A stretch of 64,000 nucleotides of DNA, taken from the NCBI RefSeq assembly GCF_018256155.1, contig NZ_JAERLY010000009.1, positions 32,257 to 96,256 on the forward strand, in the 5' to 3' direction. The DNA comes from Gluconobacter sp. Dm-62. Lineage in GTDB: Bacteria > Pseudomonadota > Alphaproteobacteria > Acetobacterales > Acetobacteraceae. This document shows, one piece after another, positions 45,076 to 53,269 of the stretch. Made by a program: the position numbers and the translations under genes. The stretch's first letter is position 1; each line of letters begins with the position of its first letter. A model generated the notes under the pieces. That model saw nothing but the letters and a program-made list of their open reading frames with translations. It had not been told where the DNA came from and made no database searches.

Positions 45076-45755
45076 GCGACAGGCAGGCCGAACTGTGGGG
45101 AGACGGCGTTCAGGTCAGGAGCCTGCGCGACACCCGGATGAGGGACGGTGCCGTCCCGCTCACGGACGAGCTGACAGACGGTCATGCCTGCGCGCTGGGC
45201 TGCATCCAGTTCTGCGCCGATATCGGACAGGAACAGGATTTCGTCTGCGGGCAGGCCGACGGCGGCCGTGATCTTTTCATAGGAGGCAGCGTCTTTTTTA
45301 CCGCCGGTCGAAAGATCGAAGAAGTCCTCGAACAGAGGCGTCAGGTCACCCTGTGCCGTGTGGCCGTACAGCAGCTTCTGCGATGGGATGGAGCCGGACG
45401 AGTAGACCGCCAGACGCAGCCCCCCTTCCGACCACGCTTTCAGGGCGGGCGGGACATCCGGATACAGATCGGCCTGAAGGGTTCCATCCTCAAAACCCTG
45501 ACGCCAGGTCAGGCCCTGAAGCGTCTTGAGCGGCGCCGCTTTAACATCCGCTTTCATCCAGTCCTCGCAGACCTTCAGCGGGTCCTGCCCCGGATATTCC
45601 ATAACGATATCCGCGCGCGCCGCCACGACCGTTGGGTTCGTGTGGTCCTGAAGCAGGGCCGGCAGGGCTTTTGCGGCATAGGGGAACATGACGTCCCGCA
45701 CGAAAGAGATCGGCAGGGTTGTGCCCTCGATATCAAGCAGGACGAGACGGATCAT
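45072..45755 (-). CDS. mtnC: Acireductone synthase (enolase-phosphatase E1)
   Basis: Methionine salvage enzyme of 227 residues that enolises and dephosphorylates diketomethylthiopentyl phosphate to acireductone. It is a HAD-superfamily phosphatase: the nucleophile is D8 in LLDIEGTT, the second motif contains VYSSGSIPSQKLL, the lysine lies in STGGKKDAASY, and the last acidic motif is LFLSDIGAELDAA. It lies between mtnD (9-base gap) and ribF (4-base overlap). The product is the substrate of the mtnD enzyme. Confidence 0.95.
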   Translation of the reverse strand: MIRLVLLDIEGTTLPISFVRDVMFPYAAKALPALLQDHTNPTVVAARADIVMEYPGQDPLKVCEDWMKADVKAAPLKTLQGLTWRQGFEDGTLQADLYPDVPPALKAWSEGGLRLAVYSSGSIPSQKLLYGHTAQGDLTPLFEDFFDLSTGGKKDAASYEKITAAVGLPADEILFLSDIGAELDAAQRAGMTVCQLVRERDGTVPHPGVAQAPDLNAVSPQFGLPVA

Positions 45756-45764
45756 GGGGGACTT

Positions 45765-46310
45765 TCAGGGAACTTCAGCGGGAAAGCGGTTGGCGATGTC
45801 ATCGCCGGTATATTGCGCGATCCAGCCTGTCGTGTCGGTGAAGACTCGCAGGGCCACCACGTCCGGGTTCGGCCCGGCGTCGAACCAGTGCGGGATGCCA
45901 GCGGGCACGGAAATCAGGTCCCCTTGTGTGCACAGGACGGAATAGACGCGCCCGCGGATATGCAGGACGAACGTGCCCTGCCCGTGCACGAAGAAGCGGA
46001 CTTCGTCTTCGCTATGAGTATGTTCGGACAGGAATTTTTTCCGAAGTTCCGGAAGGTTCGGCGTGGATGCGTTGATCCGCACCACGTCCGCGCTGCCTGC
46101 GCCCGTCTCACCCATCAGTGTATCGAGATAGGGACGATAGGCCTCCAGAACCTCTTCCGCCGGAGCGTCCGGCGCTGGTGTGACGGGAGCGGACCAGCGG
46201 TCGAAGCGGATGTTGTGGGGACGCAGGGTCTCCGCGATCTCGCCGGGCGTGGTGACGTCCAGCAGGATCGCATCGGGGGCATCATCGCGATAGACGGTCA
46301 GGCGGCTCAT
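45765..46310 (-). CDS. mtnD: Acireductone dioxygenase (ARD)
   Basis: Cupin metalloenzyme of 181 residues that oxidises acireductone, to the methionine precursor ketomethylthiobutyrate with iron bound. The metal ligands are visible: H97, H99 and E103 in EHTHSEDEVRFF, and H141 in AGIPHWFDAG. The C-terminal ALRVFTDTTGWIA is characteristic. It starts two bases after the mtnB stop. The metal (iron or nickel) decides the product and cannot be read from the sequence. Confidence 0.95.
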   Translation of the reverse strand: MSRLTVYRDDAPDAILLDVTTPGEIAETLRPHNIRFDRWSAPVTPAPDAPAEEVLEAYRPYLDTLMGETGAGSADVVRINASTPNLPELRKKFLSEHTHSEDEVRFFVHGQGTFVLHIRGRVYSVLCTQGDLISVPAGIPHWFDAGPNPDVVALRVFTDTTGWIAQYTGDDIANRFPAEVP

Positions 46311-46312
46311 GG

Positions 46313-46939
46313 TCAGGCTTTCTTCTGCAGACGGGCGAGTTCGCAGGCCAGCAGGAACTCAAGCCCTTCAAGACGGGCCAGAGCGGTGAACATGTCCTTG
46401 CCCCAGACATAAACGCCATGACCGCGGATCAGGTAACCGAGACGCATGTCCGCAAGCTTCGGTGCGACGACCGTGGCCAGCCGGGCAATGTCCTGATCGT
46501 TGTGGAACAGGGGCAGTTCAAGGCTGGTGGCGTGGGTCGTCTGGCCTTCGAAGACCTTGAGGACCTCGTAGCCTGCCAGCGTGATCGCGTCGGACGGCTC
46601 ATCTATGGACAGGATGGTCGCGGCGACGGAATGGCCATGCAGGACGGCCCCGATCGCGGGATCATGGGCGTAAAGCTGCGTGTGCAGCAGCGTTTCCGCG
46701 CTGGCGCGGTTGGCGGGATCGACCGGCACACCGTCCGGCGTGATCTCGATGACGTCGCTGTCCGTCAGGAAGCCCTTGTGGCCGCCCGAGCGCGTAATGG
46801 CGATCCGTCCGTCCGGCAGACGGCACGACAGATTGCCCGCTGTGGCCGGAACCCAGCCGCGCTGGTCCATCCGCTGGCCGGCCTGCACGATCTGGCGGCT
46901 GGCATTGCCCCAGCTTTCATCAACCTTGAGGTTCTGCAT
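46313..46939 (-). CDS. mtnB: Methylthioribulose-1-phosphate dehydratase
   Basis: Class II aldolase-like zinc enzyme of 208 residues that dehydrates methylthioribulose 1-phosphate in methionine salvage. The fold signature is TAGNLSCRLPDGRIAITRSG, the zinc histidines are in VLHGHSVAATIL, and the C-terminal YLIRGHGVYVWG gives the third histidine. It starts at the last base of the tatA stop codon and ends two bases before mtnD. The pathway's isomerase (mtnA) and kinase or phosphorylase are not in the window. Confidence 0.95.
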   Translation of the reverse strand: MQNLKVDESWGNASRQIVQAGQRMDQRGWVPATAGNLSCRLPDGRIAITRSGGHKGFLTDSDVIEITPDGVPVDPANRASAETLLHTQLYAHDPAIGAVLHGHSVAATILSIDEPSDAITLAGYEVLKVFEGQTTHATSLELPLFHNDQDIARLATVVAPKLADMRLGYLIRGHGVYVWGKDMFTALARLEGLEFLLACELARLQKKA

Positions 46940-47193
46940 CAGACCTGATTGCGGTGCGTTTCGCTGTTGGTTGTCTGGCTGTAGCCGGGATTCTGGTTCG
47001 GTGGCGAAATATGACCCGGAGCCTGCGGGGCGTCGGTCGCGGTCATGGATTCATCGTCGGCCATGTTCTTCTTGAAGGACTTGATGCCCTTCGCGAAGTC
47101 TCCCATCAGGCCGCTGATCTTGCCGCCGCCGCCAAACACGACGAGCAGGACCACCGCCAGGATCAGCCAGTGAACGGGGCTCATGCTACCCAT
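46939..47193 (-). CDS. tatA: Twin-arginine translocase subunit TatA
   Basis: Pore-forming subunit of the Tat system that exports folded proteins; 84 residues. A single membrane helix ([14 protein letters not shown]) is followed by the glycine hinge ([11 protein letters not shown]), an amphipathic helix ([12 protein letters not shown]) and an acidic, proline-rich tail. GGAG lies nine bases before the ATG at 47193. tatB and tatC are not adjacent. The gene heads the mtnB-mtnD-mtnC-ribF group with a one-base overlap. Several Tat substrates are encoded in this window (11874, 12458, 55208). Confidence 0.94.
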   Translation of the reverse strand: MGSMSPVHWLILAVVLLVVFGGGGKISGLMGDFAKGIKSFKKNMADDESMTATDAPQAPGHISPPNQNPGYSQTTNSETHRNQV

Positions 47194-47275
47194 AGTGTGT
47201 TACTCCGAAAAGCGAGGGCATCCACCCGAGGCCTCATCATGTGGCAAGGCTTGAACGATTGTGCAAGCATTCCTC

Positions 47276-47764
47276 TCAGGAAGCGTCGTCACTGTCATGC
47301 GATGAAATGAAGCCGTAGGTCGGATAAGCGCGCTTTCCCAGACCATGAACAGGCGCCCACCAGACCCGCACCAGCGTCCAGTCATTGCGGGCGGACACAT
47401 CCGTCACGGGTACGGCGTGGTCGATGCGGCCGGGCTCCCAGTTGGCATGATCGACGAGGATCGTGCGGTCTGAAACCTGTCGGCGTACGATGGACACATG
47501 GCCGCTGGGAACACGGGATGTGGCGCGGAAAACCAGCACTTCTCCGGGACGAGGCATATGGGTATGGGCATAGCGCCCGCTGGACTGTCCCCACCATGAG
47601 GCCGCACTTCCGCTCAGTTTCAGCCCGGTGCGTTCGCGGGCATAGGGCGCGCATTGCAGCGGGCCGTTGAAGCTGGCACGGCTGTATTCGTAGTGGTTGC
47701 CACAGGCCGCGAGGAGCGCAAGCAGGCCGAGAGGCAGGCAGCGGAGGAAGCGGGACATCGTCAT
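47276..47764 (-). CDS. CHAP-domain lipoprotein (putative peptidoglycan amidase)
   Basis: The 162-residue protein has a lipoprotein signal, LPLGLLALLAAC, with the cysteine at 21. The CHAP cysteine peptidase domain follows: the catalytic cysteine is C38 in LQCAPYARE, the histidine is H89 in SGHVSIV, and a polar residue in VDHANWEP could be the third. CHAP enzymes cleave peptidoglycan amide bonds, so a role in cell-wall remodelling at the outer membrane is likely. It follows recX by three bases and is probably co-transcribed with it. Confidence 0.85.
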   Translation of the reverse strand: MTMSRFLRCLPLGLLALLAACGNHYEYSRASFNGPLQCAPYARERTGLKLSGSAASWWGQSSGRYAHTHMPRPGEVLVFRATSRVPSGHVSIVRRQVSDRTILVDHANWEPGRIDHAVPVTDVSARNDWTLVRVWWAPVHGLGKRAYPTYGFISSHDSDDAS

Positions 47765-47767
47765 CTT

Positions 47768-48412
47768 CTACAGACTTCGGAAGGCGATGATGCGGTCTTC
47801 CGCTTCATCGGGGTCCATGTCGAGCACGCTCTGCGCGACATCACGGGAGAAGCCGTTACGGGCGAAGACGCCCAGCGCCTTGAGCGGATCTTCCTCTTCC
47901 CGGTCGGGCCGCTGGAACGGGCCGAGGCGGCGCTTGCGGGCCAGAACGAGGGCAGCGGCGAGTTCCGCCTCCCGTGCGGTGCTGTCCGACTGTTCGCCCA
48001 GCGAGTCGTTGAGGGCGTCGCGGACAGTCTCCTGATCGACCCCCTTGTTGGCGAGATGCGCTTCCACCGCACGACGGGAGCGACCGGTCCGGGTCAGACT
48101 GGTGGCACGGCTGCGGGCATAGCCGGCATCGTCCACGGCGCCCAGATCGGTCATGGACGCGACGATTGCGTCGATGGCCGGGCGCAGGACGGCGATGGCG
48201 GATTCGATGTCTTCGTTCGGCAGACCAGCATGCGACGCGCGCACACCCCAGCGGCGCAGACGACGGTCCAGCACCTGACGCAGGCCCTGTTCGGTCGTGG
48301 CGAAGCGGGCGAGATGCGCCAGCGCGGCCTCACGCAGGGACGCGGCATCAGGAACGGGGGGCGGGGCGGGATTGTCCTCCATGATGGGACAATTATGCCG
48401 GGTGAAAGGCAT
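47768..48412 (-). CDS. recX: Regulatory protein RecX
   Basis: RecX inhibits RecA filament growth. The protein is 214 residues, longer than enteric RecX but normal for alphaproteobacteria. The helical repeats are visible: EAALAHLARFATTEQGLRQVLDRRLRR, DDAGYARSRATSLTRTGRS, and VEAHLANKGVDQETVRDAL. The C-terminal third includes a KRRLGPF segment typical of the alphaproteobacterial form. The ATG at 48412 and an in-frame ATG at 48382 are both possible; neither has a clear ribosome binding site. recA is not nearby. Confidence 0.88.
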   Translation of the reverse strand: MPFTRHNCPIMEDNPAPPPVPDAASLREAALAHLARFATTEQGLRQVLDRRLRRWGVRASHAGLPNEDIESAIAVLRPAIDAIVASMTDLGAVDDAGYARSRATSLTRTGRSRRAVEAHLANKGVDQETVRDALNDSLGEQSDSTAREAELAAALVLARKRRLGPFQRPDREEEDPLKALGVFARNGFSRDVAQSVLDMDPDEAEDRIIAFRSL

Positions 48413-48447
48413 TTACGGCAAGCCGGTCTGGAGCCATCATTCCATCC

Positions 48448-50025
48448 ATGAGCGATTCACTTTCTGCCCGTCTTGAAGCGGCCGTCTCCGCCCTCTCTGT
48501 CCGTTTTCCCGGCCCCGGCGGGGCTGTGGCCGTTCTGAAGGACGGCGAGGTTCTGGTGCGGCATGGCTGGGGCTATGCGAATGTGGAGCGCCGCATTCCG
48601 TTTACGCCGTCCACGCTGTTTCGCATGTGCTCCATCACCAAGCAGTTCACCTGCGGGACATTGCTGGACCTGTATGACGACCCGTCGGAGCTGGACGCGG
48701 ATGTGGATGCGCGTCTGCCGCAGCTCGACGAACCTTCGCCGGGGATGCTGCATCTGGCGCATAACCAGTCGGGGCTTCGGGATTACTGGGCCGTGGCGAT
48801 GCTGCACGGCGCGCCGATCGAAGGCGATTTCGGGGACCGTGAGGCCCGGCGTGTCATTGAAGGAACACGGACGCTCCAGTTTCAGCCCGGCACGTCCTAT
48901 TCCTATGTAAACCAGAATTTCCGGCTGATTTCCGACATTCTTCAGGACCGGACGGAACGCAGCTTTGCCGAGCTGCTCCAGACGTCAATCTTCAATCCGG
49001 TTGGCATGGAACGCGCCATTCTGGCAGCCGATACGCGTGCCATGCCGGATGGGACAGTCGGCTATGAAGGAACCGTGGAGAGCGGCTTCCGTCCAGCGGT
49101 CAACAATGTCATCTGGACGGGAGATGCCGGGTTGGGGGCATCTCTGGACGACATGATCGCCTGGGAGCGGTTCATTGACGCCACACGCGACGCGCCGGAC
49201 AGTCTGTACCGGCGTCTGACCGCGCCTGTGGCGTTCAGCGACGGTCAGGCGGCGCCTTATGGATTCGGCCTGCAACGGAGCACGATGTTCGGCCGGGACG
49301 TGACGATGCATGGCGGTGCGTTGCGGGGCTGGCGGTCCCATCGGCTGCATGTGGCGTCCGAACGTCTGTCAGTCGTGGTGATGTTCAATCACATGAATGC
49401 GGCTCAGGTTGCGGCCGCACAGATTCTGGCGGCGGCTCTGGGTGTTCCTTACGAGCCGGATCGCAGCACGCAGCCTCCGACGGCGCTGTATGGCACCTAT
49501 CTGGAGCGGGAGACGGGGCTGTCGGCCCGAATCGAGCCCGCACCGGGCGGAGCAAAGCTGCGCTATCTGATGGTGCCGGAGCTTCTGGAAGGGGTTTCGG
49601 CAACGCGGGCCGAGGCGGGGTCGGTCGTTGTGAAAGCGCAGGAAACTGCGGAGGGTCCGGAAGTCGTGGTGGAGCGTCCGGGCGAAAACCGGACGAGCCT
49701 CCTCATACGCTGCGACGAGACGCCCGGCGAGGATATTGCCGAACTGGCGGGCATCTATCGCTGCGAGGAGCTGGACGAGGCCGAAGTGACCGTCACACTG
49801 GCGGGTGGCGTGGTTTATGGCGGGTTCTCGGGGATTCTGGGGGATGGCCGGATGGAAATGCTTCAGCGTCTGGCGCGGGATGTCTGGGGTCTGCCCTGCC
49901 CGCGCGCGCTTGATCACACGGCTCCCGGAGACTGGACGCTGGCGTTCGAACGGCAGGGTGGCAGCGTGACGGCGGTGCGGGTCGGGTGCTGGCTGGCGCG
50001 GGATCTGCTGTATCAGCGGGTCTGA
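48448..50025 (+). CDS. dap: D-aminopeptidase (S12 serine peptidase family)
   Basis: The 525-residue protein matches the layout of Ochrobactrum D-aminopeptidase. An N-terminal penicillin-recognising domain carries S62 and K65 (CSITK), Y153 and N155 (YSYVN) and the HGG-type motif MHGGALRG at about 288. Two C-terminal beta-barrel domains follow (about 335-525). The enzyme removes N-terminal D-residues from short peptides. The numbering of the catalytic residues is the same as in the Ochrobactrum enzyme. No signal peptide is visible, so it should be cytosolic. A close S12 alternative (beta-lactamase-like esterase) is less likely because of the two extra domains. Confidence 0.85.
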   Translation: MSDSLSARLEAAVSALSVRFPGPGGAVAVLKDGEVLVRHGWGYANVERRIPFTPSTLFRMCSITKQFTCGTLLDLYDDPSELDADVDARLPQLDEPSPGMLHLAHNQSGLRDYWAVAMLHGAPIEGDFGDREARRVIEGTRTLQFQPGTSYSYVNQNFRLISDILQDRTERSFAELLQTSIFNPVGMERAILAADTRAMPDGTVGYEGTVESGFRPAVNNVIWTGDAGLGASLDDMIAWERFIDATRDAPDSLYRRLTAPVAFSDGQAAPYGFGLQRSTMFGRDVTMHGGALRGWRSHRLHVASERLSVVVMFNHMNAAQVAAAQILAAALGVPYEPDRSTQPPTALYGTYLERETGLSARIEPAPGGAKLRYLMVPELLEGVSATRAEAGSVVVKAQETAEGPEVVVERPGENRTSLLIRCDETPGEDIAELAGIYRCEELDEAEVTVTLAGGVVYGGFSGILGDGRMEMLQRLARDVWGLPCPRALDHTAPGDWTLAFERQGGSVTAVRVGCWLARDLLYQRV

Positions 50026-50063
50026 CCTGCCGGGTTAACTGCGACATTCTGTTGCGTCGGGGT

Positions 50064-50093
50064 TTGACGGATCCCCGTTCTGCCCTTCACTAT
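50064..50093 (+). promoter_or_regulatory. Putative sigma-70 promoter for argD-argF-hslO
   Basis: TTGACG (50064-50069) and CACTAT (50088-50093) are separated by 18 bases, about 100 bases upstream of the argD ATG. The -35 match is good and the -10 match moderate. Confidence 0.4.
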
Positions 50094-50112
50094 GGGCCTG
50101 CGGAACTTGAAG

Positions 50113-50142
50113 CCCTGCTCCGGGCAACCAGAGCAGGGTTTT
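50113..50142 (+). terminator. Terminator-like hairpin in the argD leader
   Basis: CCCTGCTC (50113-50120) and GAGCAGGG (50131-50138) form a perfect 8-bp stem with a 10-base loop, followed by TTTT. It lies between the putative promoter and the argD start (50194). It could end the D-aminopeptidase transcript or act as an attenuator on the arg operon. Confidence 0.65.
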
Positions 50143-50193
50143 GCGATTCCGCATAAACCGTTTCGTTTTCAACCAGATATTCAGAGATCCATC

Positions 50194-51390
50194 ATGATCC
50201 CCGCGCTGATGCCGAATTACAAACGTGCCGACCTCGCTTTCGAGCAGGGCGAAGGCGTCTGGCTGACGGCGACGAACGGGCGACGATATCTGGATTTCGG
50301 GGCCGGGATTGCCGTGACCTCGCTGGGACATGCCCATCCGAAGCTGGTGAAGACCATTGCGGAACAGGCCGCGAAGGTTATGCATGTCTCGAACCTGTAC
50401 AGGGTCCCCCAAGCTGAGAAGCTGGCGGAACTGCTGGTGCAGAACACGTTCGCGGATTCCGTGCTGTTCTGCAATTCGGGTGCCGAAGCCAATGAAGGCA
50501 TGGTCAAAATGATCCGCCGCGCCCAGTTCGAGAACGGGCATCCGGAGCGGACCAGCATCCTGTGCTTCGACGGAGCATTCCACGGCCGGACGCTCGCCAT
50601 GATTTCGGCAACGGGCAACCCCGCCTACCTCAAGGGCTTTGGCCCTGTGGTGGAAGGGTTCGACCATGCGCCGTTCAACAACACCAACACGCTGCGTGAG
50701 GCCATCACGCCGCACACAGCCGGCATCATCGTCGAGCCTGTTCAGGGTGAGAGCGGCATCAAGCCCGCAACCCGCGAGTTCATGGAAGGACTGCGCGCCG
50801 TCTGTGACGAATACGGGCTGTATCTGGGTTTTGATGAAGTCCAGACCGGTGTGGGCCGGACGGGCAAGCTGTTCGCGCATGAATGGTATGGCATCCGTCC
50901 GGACGTAATTTCCGTAGCCAAGGGCATTGGTGGGGGCTTCCCGCTCGGTGCCGTTCTTGCGACGGAAGAGCTGGCGCGGCACCTGACGCCGGGCTCCCAC
51001 GGAACGACCTTCGGCGGCAATCCGCTGGCCTGCGCGGCTGGTACGACCGTTCTGGAAGAAATCCTGAGCCCCGGTTTTCTGGAGCATGTTCGCACAGTCG
51101 GAGATGCGTTCGGCAAGATGCTGGAAGACGTCGTGCGCCGTTCGGAAGGCGTTTTCGACGATGTGCGTGGTCTTGGGCTGATGCGCGGCCTGCACTGTGT
51201 GCCGCCTGTGGGCGACGTCATGCAGGCGGTTCTGAATCAGGAACTCCTGACCGTGAGCGCTGGAGACAATGTGCTGCGTCTTGTTCCGCCGCTGGTCGTG
51301 ACGGAAGCCGAGTGCCGTGAAGCCTGCGAGCGGCTCGTGAAGGCTGCCCTGTCCCTGAAAGCCCCGGCAACACAGGAGACCGCATCGTGA
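50194..51390 (+). CDS. argD: Acetylornithine aminotransferase
   Basis: PLP enzyme of 398 residues that converts N-acetylglutamate semialdehyde to N-acetylornithine in arginine synthesis; it may also serve as succinyldiaminopimelate aminotransferase. The class III fold is clear: FCNSGAEANEGMVKMIRRA, FHGRTLAMISATG, EPVQGESGI and FDEVQTGVGRTG. The PLP lysine is K243 in VAKGIGGGFPLGA. The ATG at 50194 gives the usual N-terminus (MIPALMPNYKRADLAF); the longer open frame upstream would run through the leader hairpin. The stop overlaps the GTG start of argF by four bases (GTGA). Confidence 0.95.
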   Translation: MIPALMPNYKRADLAFEQGEGVWLTATNGRRYLDFGAGIAVTSLGHAHPKLVKTIAEQAAKVMHVSNLYRVPQAEKLAELLVQNTFADSVLFCNSGAEANEGMVKMIRRAQFENGHPERTSILCFDGAFHGRTLAMISATGNPAYLKGFGPVVEGFDHAPFNNTNTLREAITPHTAGIIVEPVQGESGIKPATREFMEGLRAVCDEYGLYLGFDEVQTGVGRTGKLFAHEWYGIRPDVISVAKGIGGGFPLGAVLATEELARHLTPGSHGTTFGGNPLACAAGTTVLEEILSPGFLEHVRTVGDAFGKMLEDVVRRSEGVFDDVRGLGLMRGLHCVPPVGDVMQAVLNQELLTVSAGDNVLRLVPPLVVTEAECREACERLVKAALSLKAPATQETAS

Positions 51391-52340
51391 GCACAACAGC
51401 AGCACCCCTGGCGCCAAGACATTTTCTGGATCTGCGGGATTTCAGCCCCGAAGTCATCCGGCAGATCATCGACCTTTCGGCGAAGGTCAAGGCCCTGCAG
51501 AACGGTCGCCAGCAGCCCCTGCATCCGGATCGCCCGCTGGCAGGCCGCAGCCTCGGCCTGATCCTGGCCCAGCCTTCGACACGCACCCGCGTCTCGTTCG
51601 AAGTCGGGATGGGACAGCTTGGCGGTTTCGTCTCAGTTCTCTCTCCCGGCGATATGCAGCTTGGCCGGGGTGAGACCGTGGCGGATACGGCCCGCGTCCT
51701 GTCGCGTTTTCTGGACGTGATCGTTCTGCGGACCGGGAATGACGCCAATCTGCGCGAACTCGCGAAGTGGAGCTCGGTTCCGGTCATCAACGGCCTGACG
51801 CCCGTCTCCCATCCGATCCAGATTCTGGCGGATGTCCTGACATTCGAGGAACATCGCGGCCCGATCCGCGGGAAAACGCTGGCCTGGATCGGGGATGGCA
51901 ACAATGTTGCCACGTCCCTGATGGAAGGTGCGGCTCTTCTCGGCTTCAATGTCCGTCTGGCCACGCCTGAAGGTTTTGCCCCCAACCCCGAGGCCGTGGA
52001 ATGGGCACGGGCGCATGGCGCAACAATTGAAGTCTTCCGGGACCCTGCCGAAGCCGTGGCCGGAGCAGATGCGGTGCTGACGGATACCTGGGTGAGCATG
52101 GGCGACAAGGACCGCGAAACGCGGCTCAAGGTGTTCCAGCCCTATCAGGTCGATGCGGCGCTGATGGCAAAAGCTGCGCCCGATGCCCTGTTCCTGCACT
52201 GCCTGCCTGCCCATATCGGAGAGGAAGTGACGCCAGAAGTCTTTGAGGGCCCGGCGTCCGTTGTCTTTGATGAGGCGGAGAACCGCCTGCACACGCAGAA
52301 GGGCCTGCTGCTCTGGGCTCTCGGGAAAGAAAACGACTGA
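51387..52340 (+). CDS. argF: Ornithine carbamoyltransferase
   Basis: Makes citrulline from ornithine and carbamoyl phosphate; 317 residues. The carbamoyl phosphate motif STRTR is at 64-68, HPIQ at 142-145, the ornithine loop WVSMGD at about 235-240, and HCLP at 271-274. It starts with GTG in a four-base overlap with argD and shares its last base with the hslO start. Its position after argD points to the anabolic enzyme rather than a catabolic arcB. Confidence 0.96.
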   Translation: MSTTAAPLAPRHFLDLRDFSPEVIRQIIDLSAKVKALQNGRQQPLHPDRPLAGRSLGLILAQPSTRTRVSFEVGMGQLGGFVSVLSPGDMQLGRGETVADTARVLSRFLDVIVLRTGNDANLRELAKWSSVPVINGLTPVSHPIQILADVLTFEEHRGPIRGKTLAWIGDGNNVATSLMEGAALLGFNVRLATPEGFAPNPEAVEWARAHGATIEVFRDPAEAVAGADAVLTDTWVSMGDKDRETRLKVFQPYQVDAALMAKAAPDALFLHCLPAHIGEEVTPEVFEGPASVVFDEAENRLHTQKGLLLWALGKEND

Positions 52341-53269
52341 TGGATACCCCACCATTCCTCGACATGAACCGGCCTGACGTTCCGAACATGGTCGTCTCGG
52401 GCGGTGTTACGCCATTCTATCTGGAACGCTCTCCGGTGCGCGGGCGTCTGGTGCGGCTTGGGCCTCTGGCCAATGCGATTCTGTCGCGGCATGACAATCC
52501 CGATGCTGTCTCACAGCTTGGGGGCGAAGCTCTGGCGCTCGTGGCGGCGATGGTGTCGGCCCTGAAGTTCAAGGGGGCCTTTTCGCTTCAGATCAAGGGC
52601 GATGGCCCGGTCTCCATGCTCGTGGCGGATGCGACGGATAGCGGAGATCTGCGGTTTTTTGCGCGTCTGCGTGAGGATGCCGATCGTGATGCGCTGCCCG
52701 GAACTGCCAAGGAGCTTCTGGGCGACGGCTACATGGCCTTCACCATCGATCAGGGCCCGGACATGGACCGCCATCAGGGCATTGTGGACCTGAGCGGCAC
52801 GACGCTGGCGGACATGGCCGTGAACTACTTCCAGACCAGCGAACAGCATGACTGCTGGATCCGGCTGTTCTGTGCAAAATCAGCGGATGGCTGGAAGGCC
52901 GGCGCGCTGGTTCTGGAGCGGATAGCGGCCGAAGGGGGCATCGAGTCTTCCGAACAGGACGAGGATGCCTGGGAGACAGCCTGCACGCTGGCCGGAACGC
53001 TGACGGAGCAGGAAATCCTAAATCCGGAGCTTTCAAACGAACGGCTGGTTCACAGGCTTTTCGGCACCTTGGATGTCCGTAGCGGGACGCCGCGCGCACT
53101 GGCTTATGGCTGCCGGTGCAACCGGGCCCGGCTGGCATCCGTTCTGGAGACATTCCCTGATGACGATCTCGACCACATGGTCGAAAATGGCGCCATCACG
53201 ATGAACTGTGAATTCTGTAACGTCGGTTTCCGCTTCACGCGGGACGAACTCGGAGAACGGACTGAATGA
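52340..53269 (+). CDS. hslO: Redox-regulated chaperone Hsp33
   Basis: ATP-independent holdase activated by oxidative stress; 309 residues. The C-terminal zinc switch is C258 and C260 (YGCRCNRARL) with C290 and C293 (NCEFC), the CxC...CxxC pattern. The N-terminal folding-sensor domain contains FKGAFSLQIKGDGPVSMLVAD. The gene order argD-argF-hslO is common in alphaproteobacteria. The end overlaps the next gene by four bases. Confidence 0.95.
   Translation: MDTPPFLDMNRPDVPNMVVSGGVTPFYLERSPVRGRLVRLGPLANAILSRHDNPDAVSQLGGEALALVAAMVSALKFKGAFSLQIKGDGPVSMLVADATDSGDLRFFARLREDADRDALPGTAKELLGDGYMAFTIDQGPDMDRHQGIVDLSGTTLADMAVNYFQTSEQHDCWIRLFCAKSADGWKAGALVLERIAAEGGIESSEQDEDAWETACTLAGTLTEQEILNPELSNERLVHRLFGTLDVRSGTPRALAYGCRCNRARLASVLETFPDDDLDHMVENGAITMNCEFCNVGFRFTRDELGERTE

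Noticed and set aside
44964..46412. A 482-codon plus-strand frame opposite mtnC and mtnD
   Set aside because: mtnC and mtnD have intact catalytic residues and operon spacing; the opposite frame is non-coding by composition.
50035..51417. A 460-codon minus-strand frame opposite argD
   Set aside because: Antisense shadow of argD, whose PLP lysine and class III motifs are intact.
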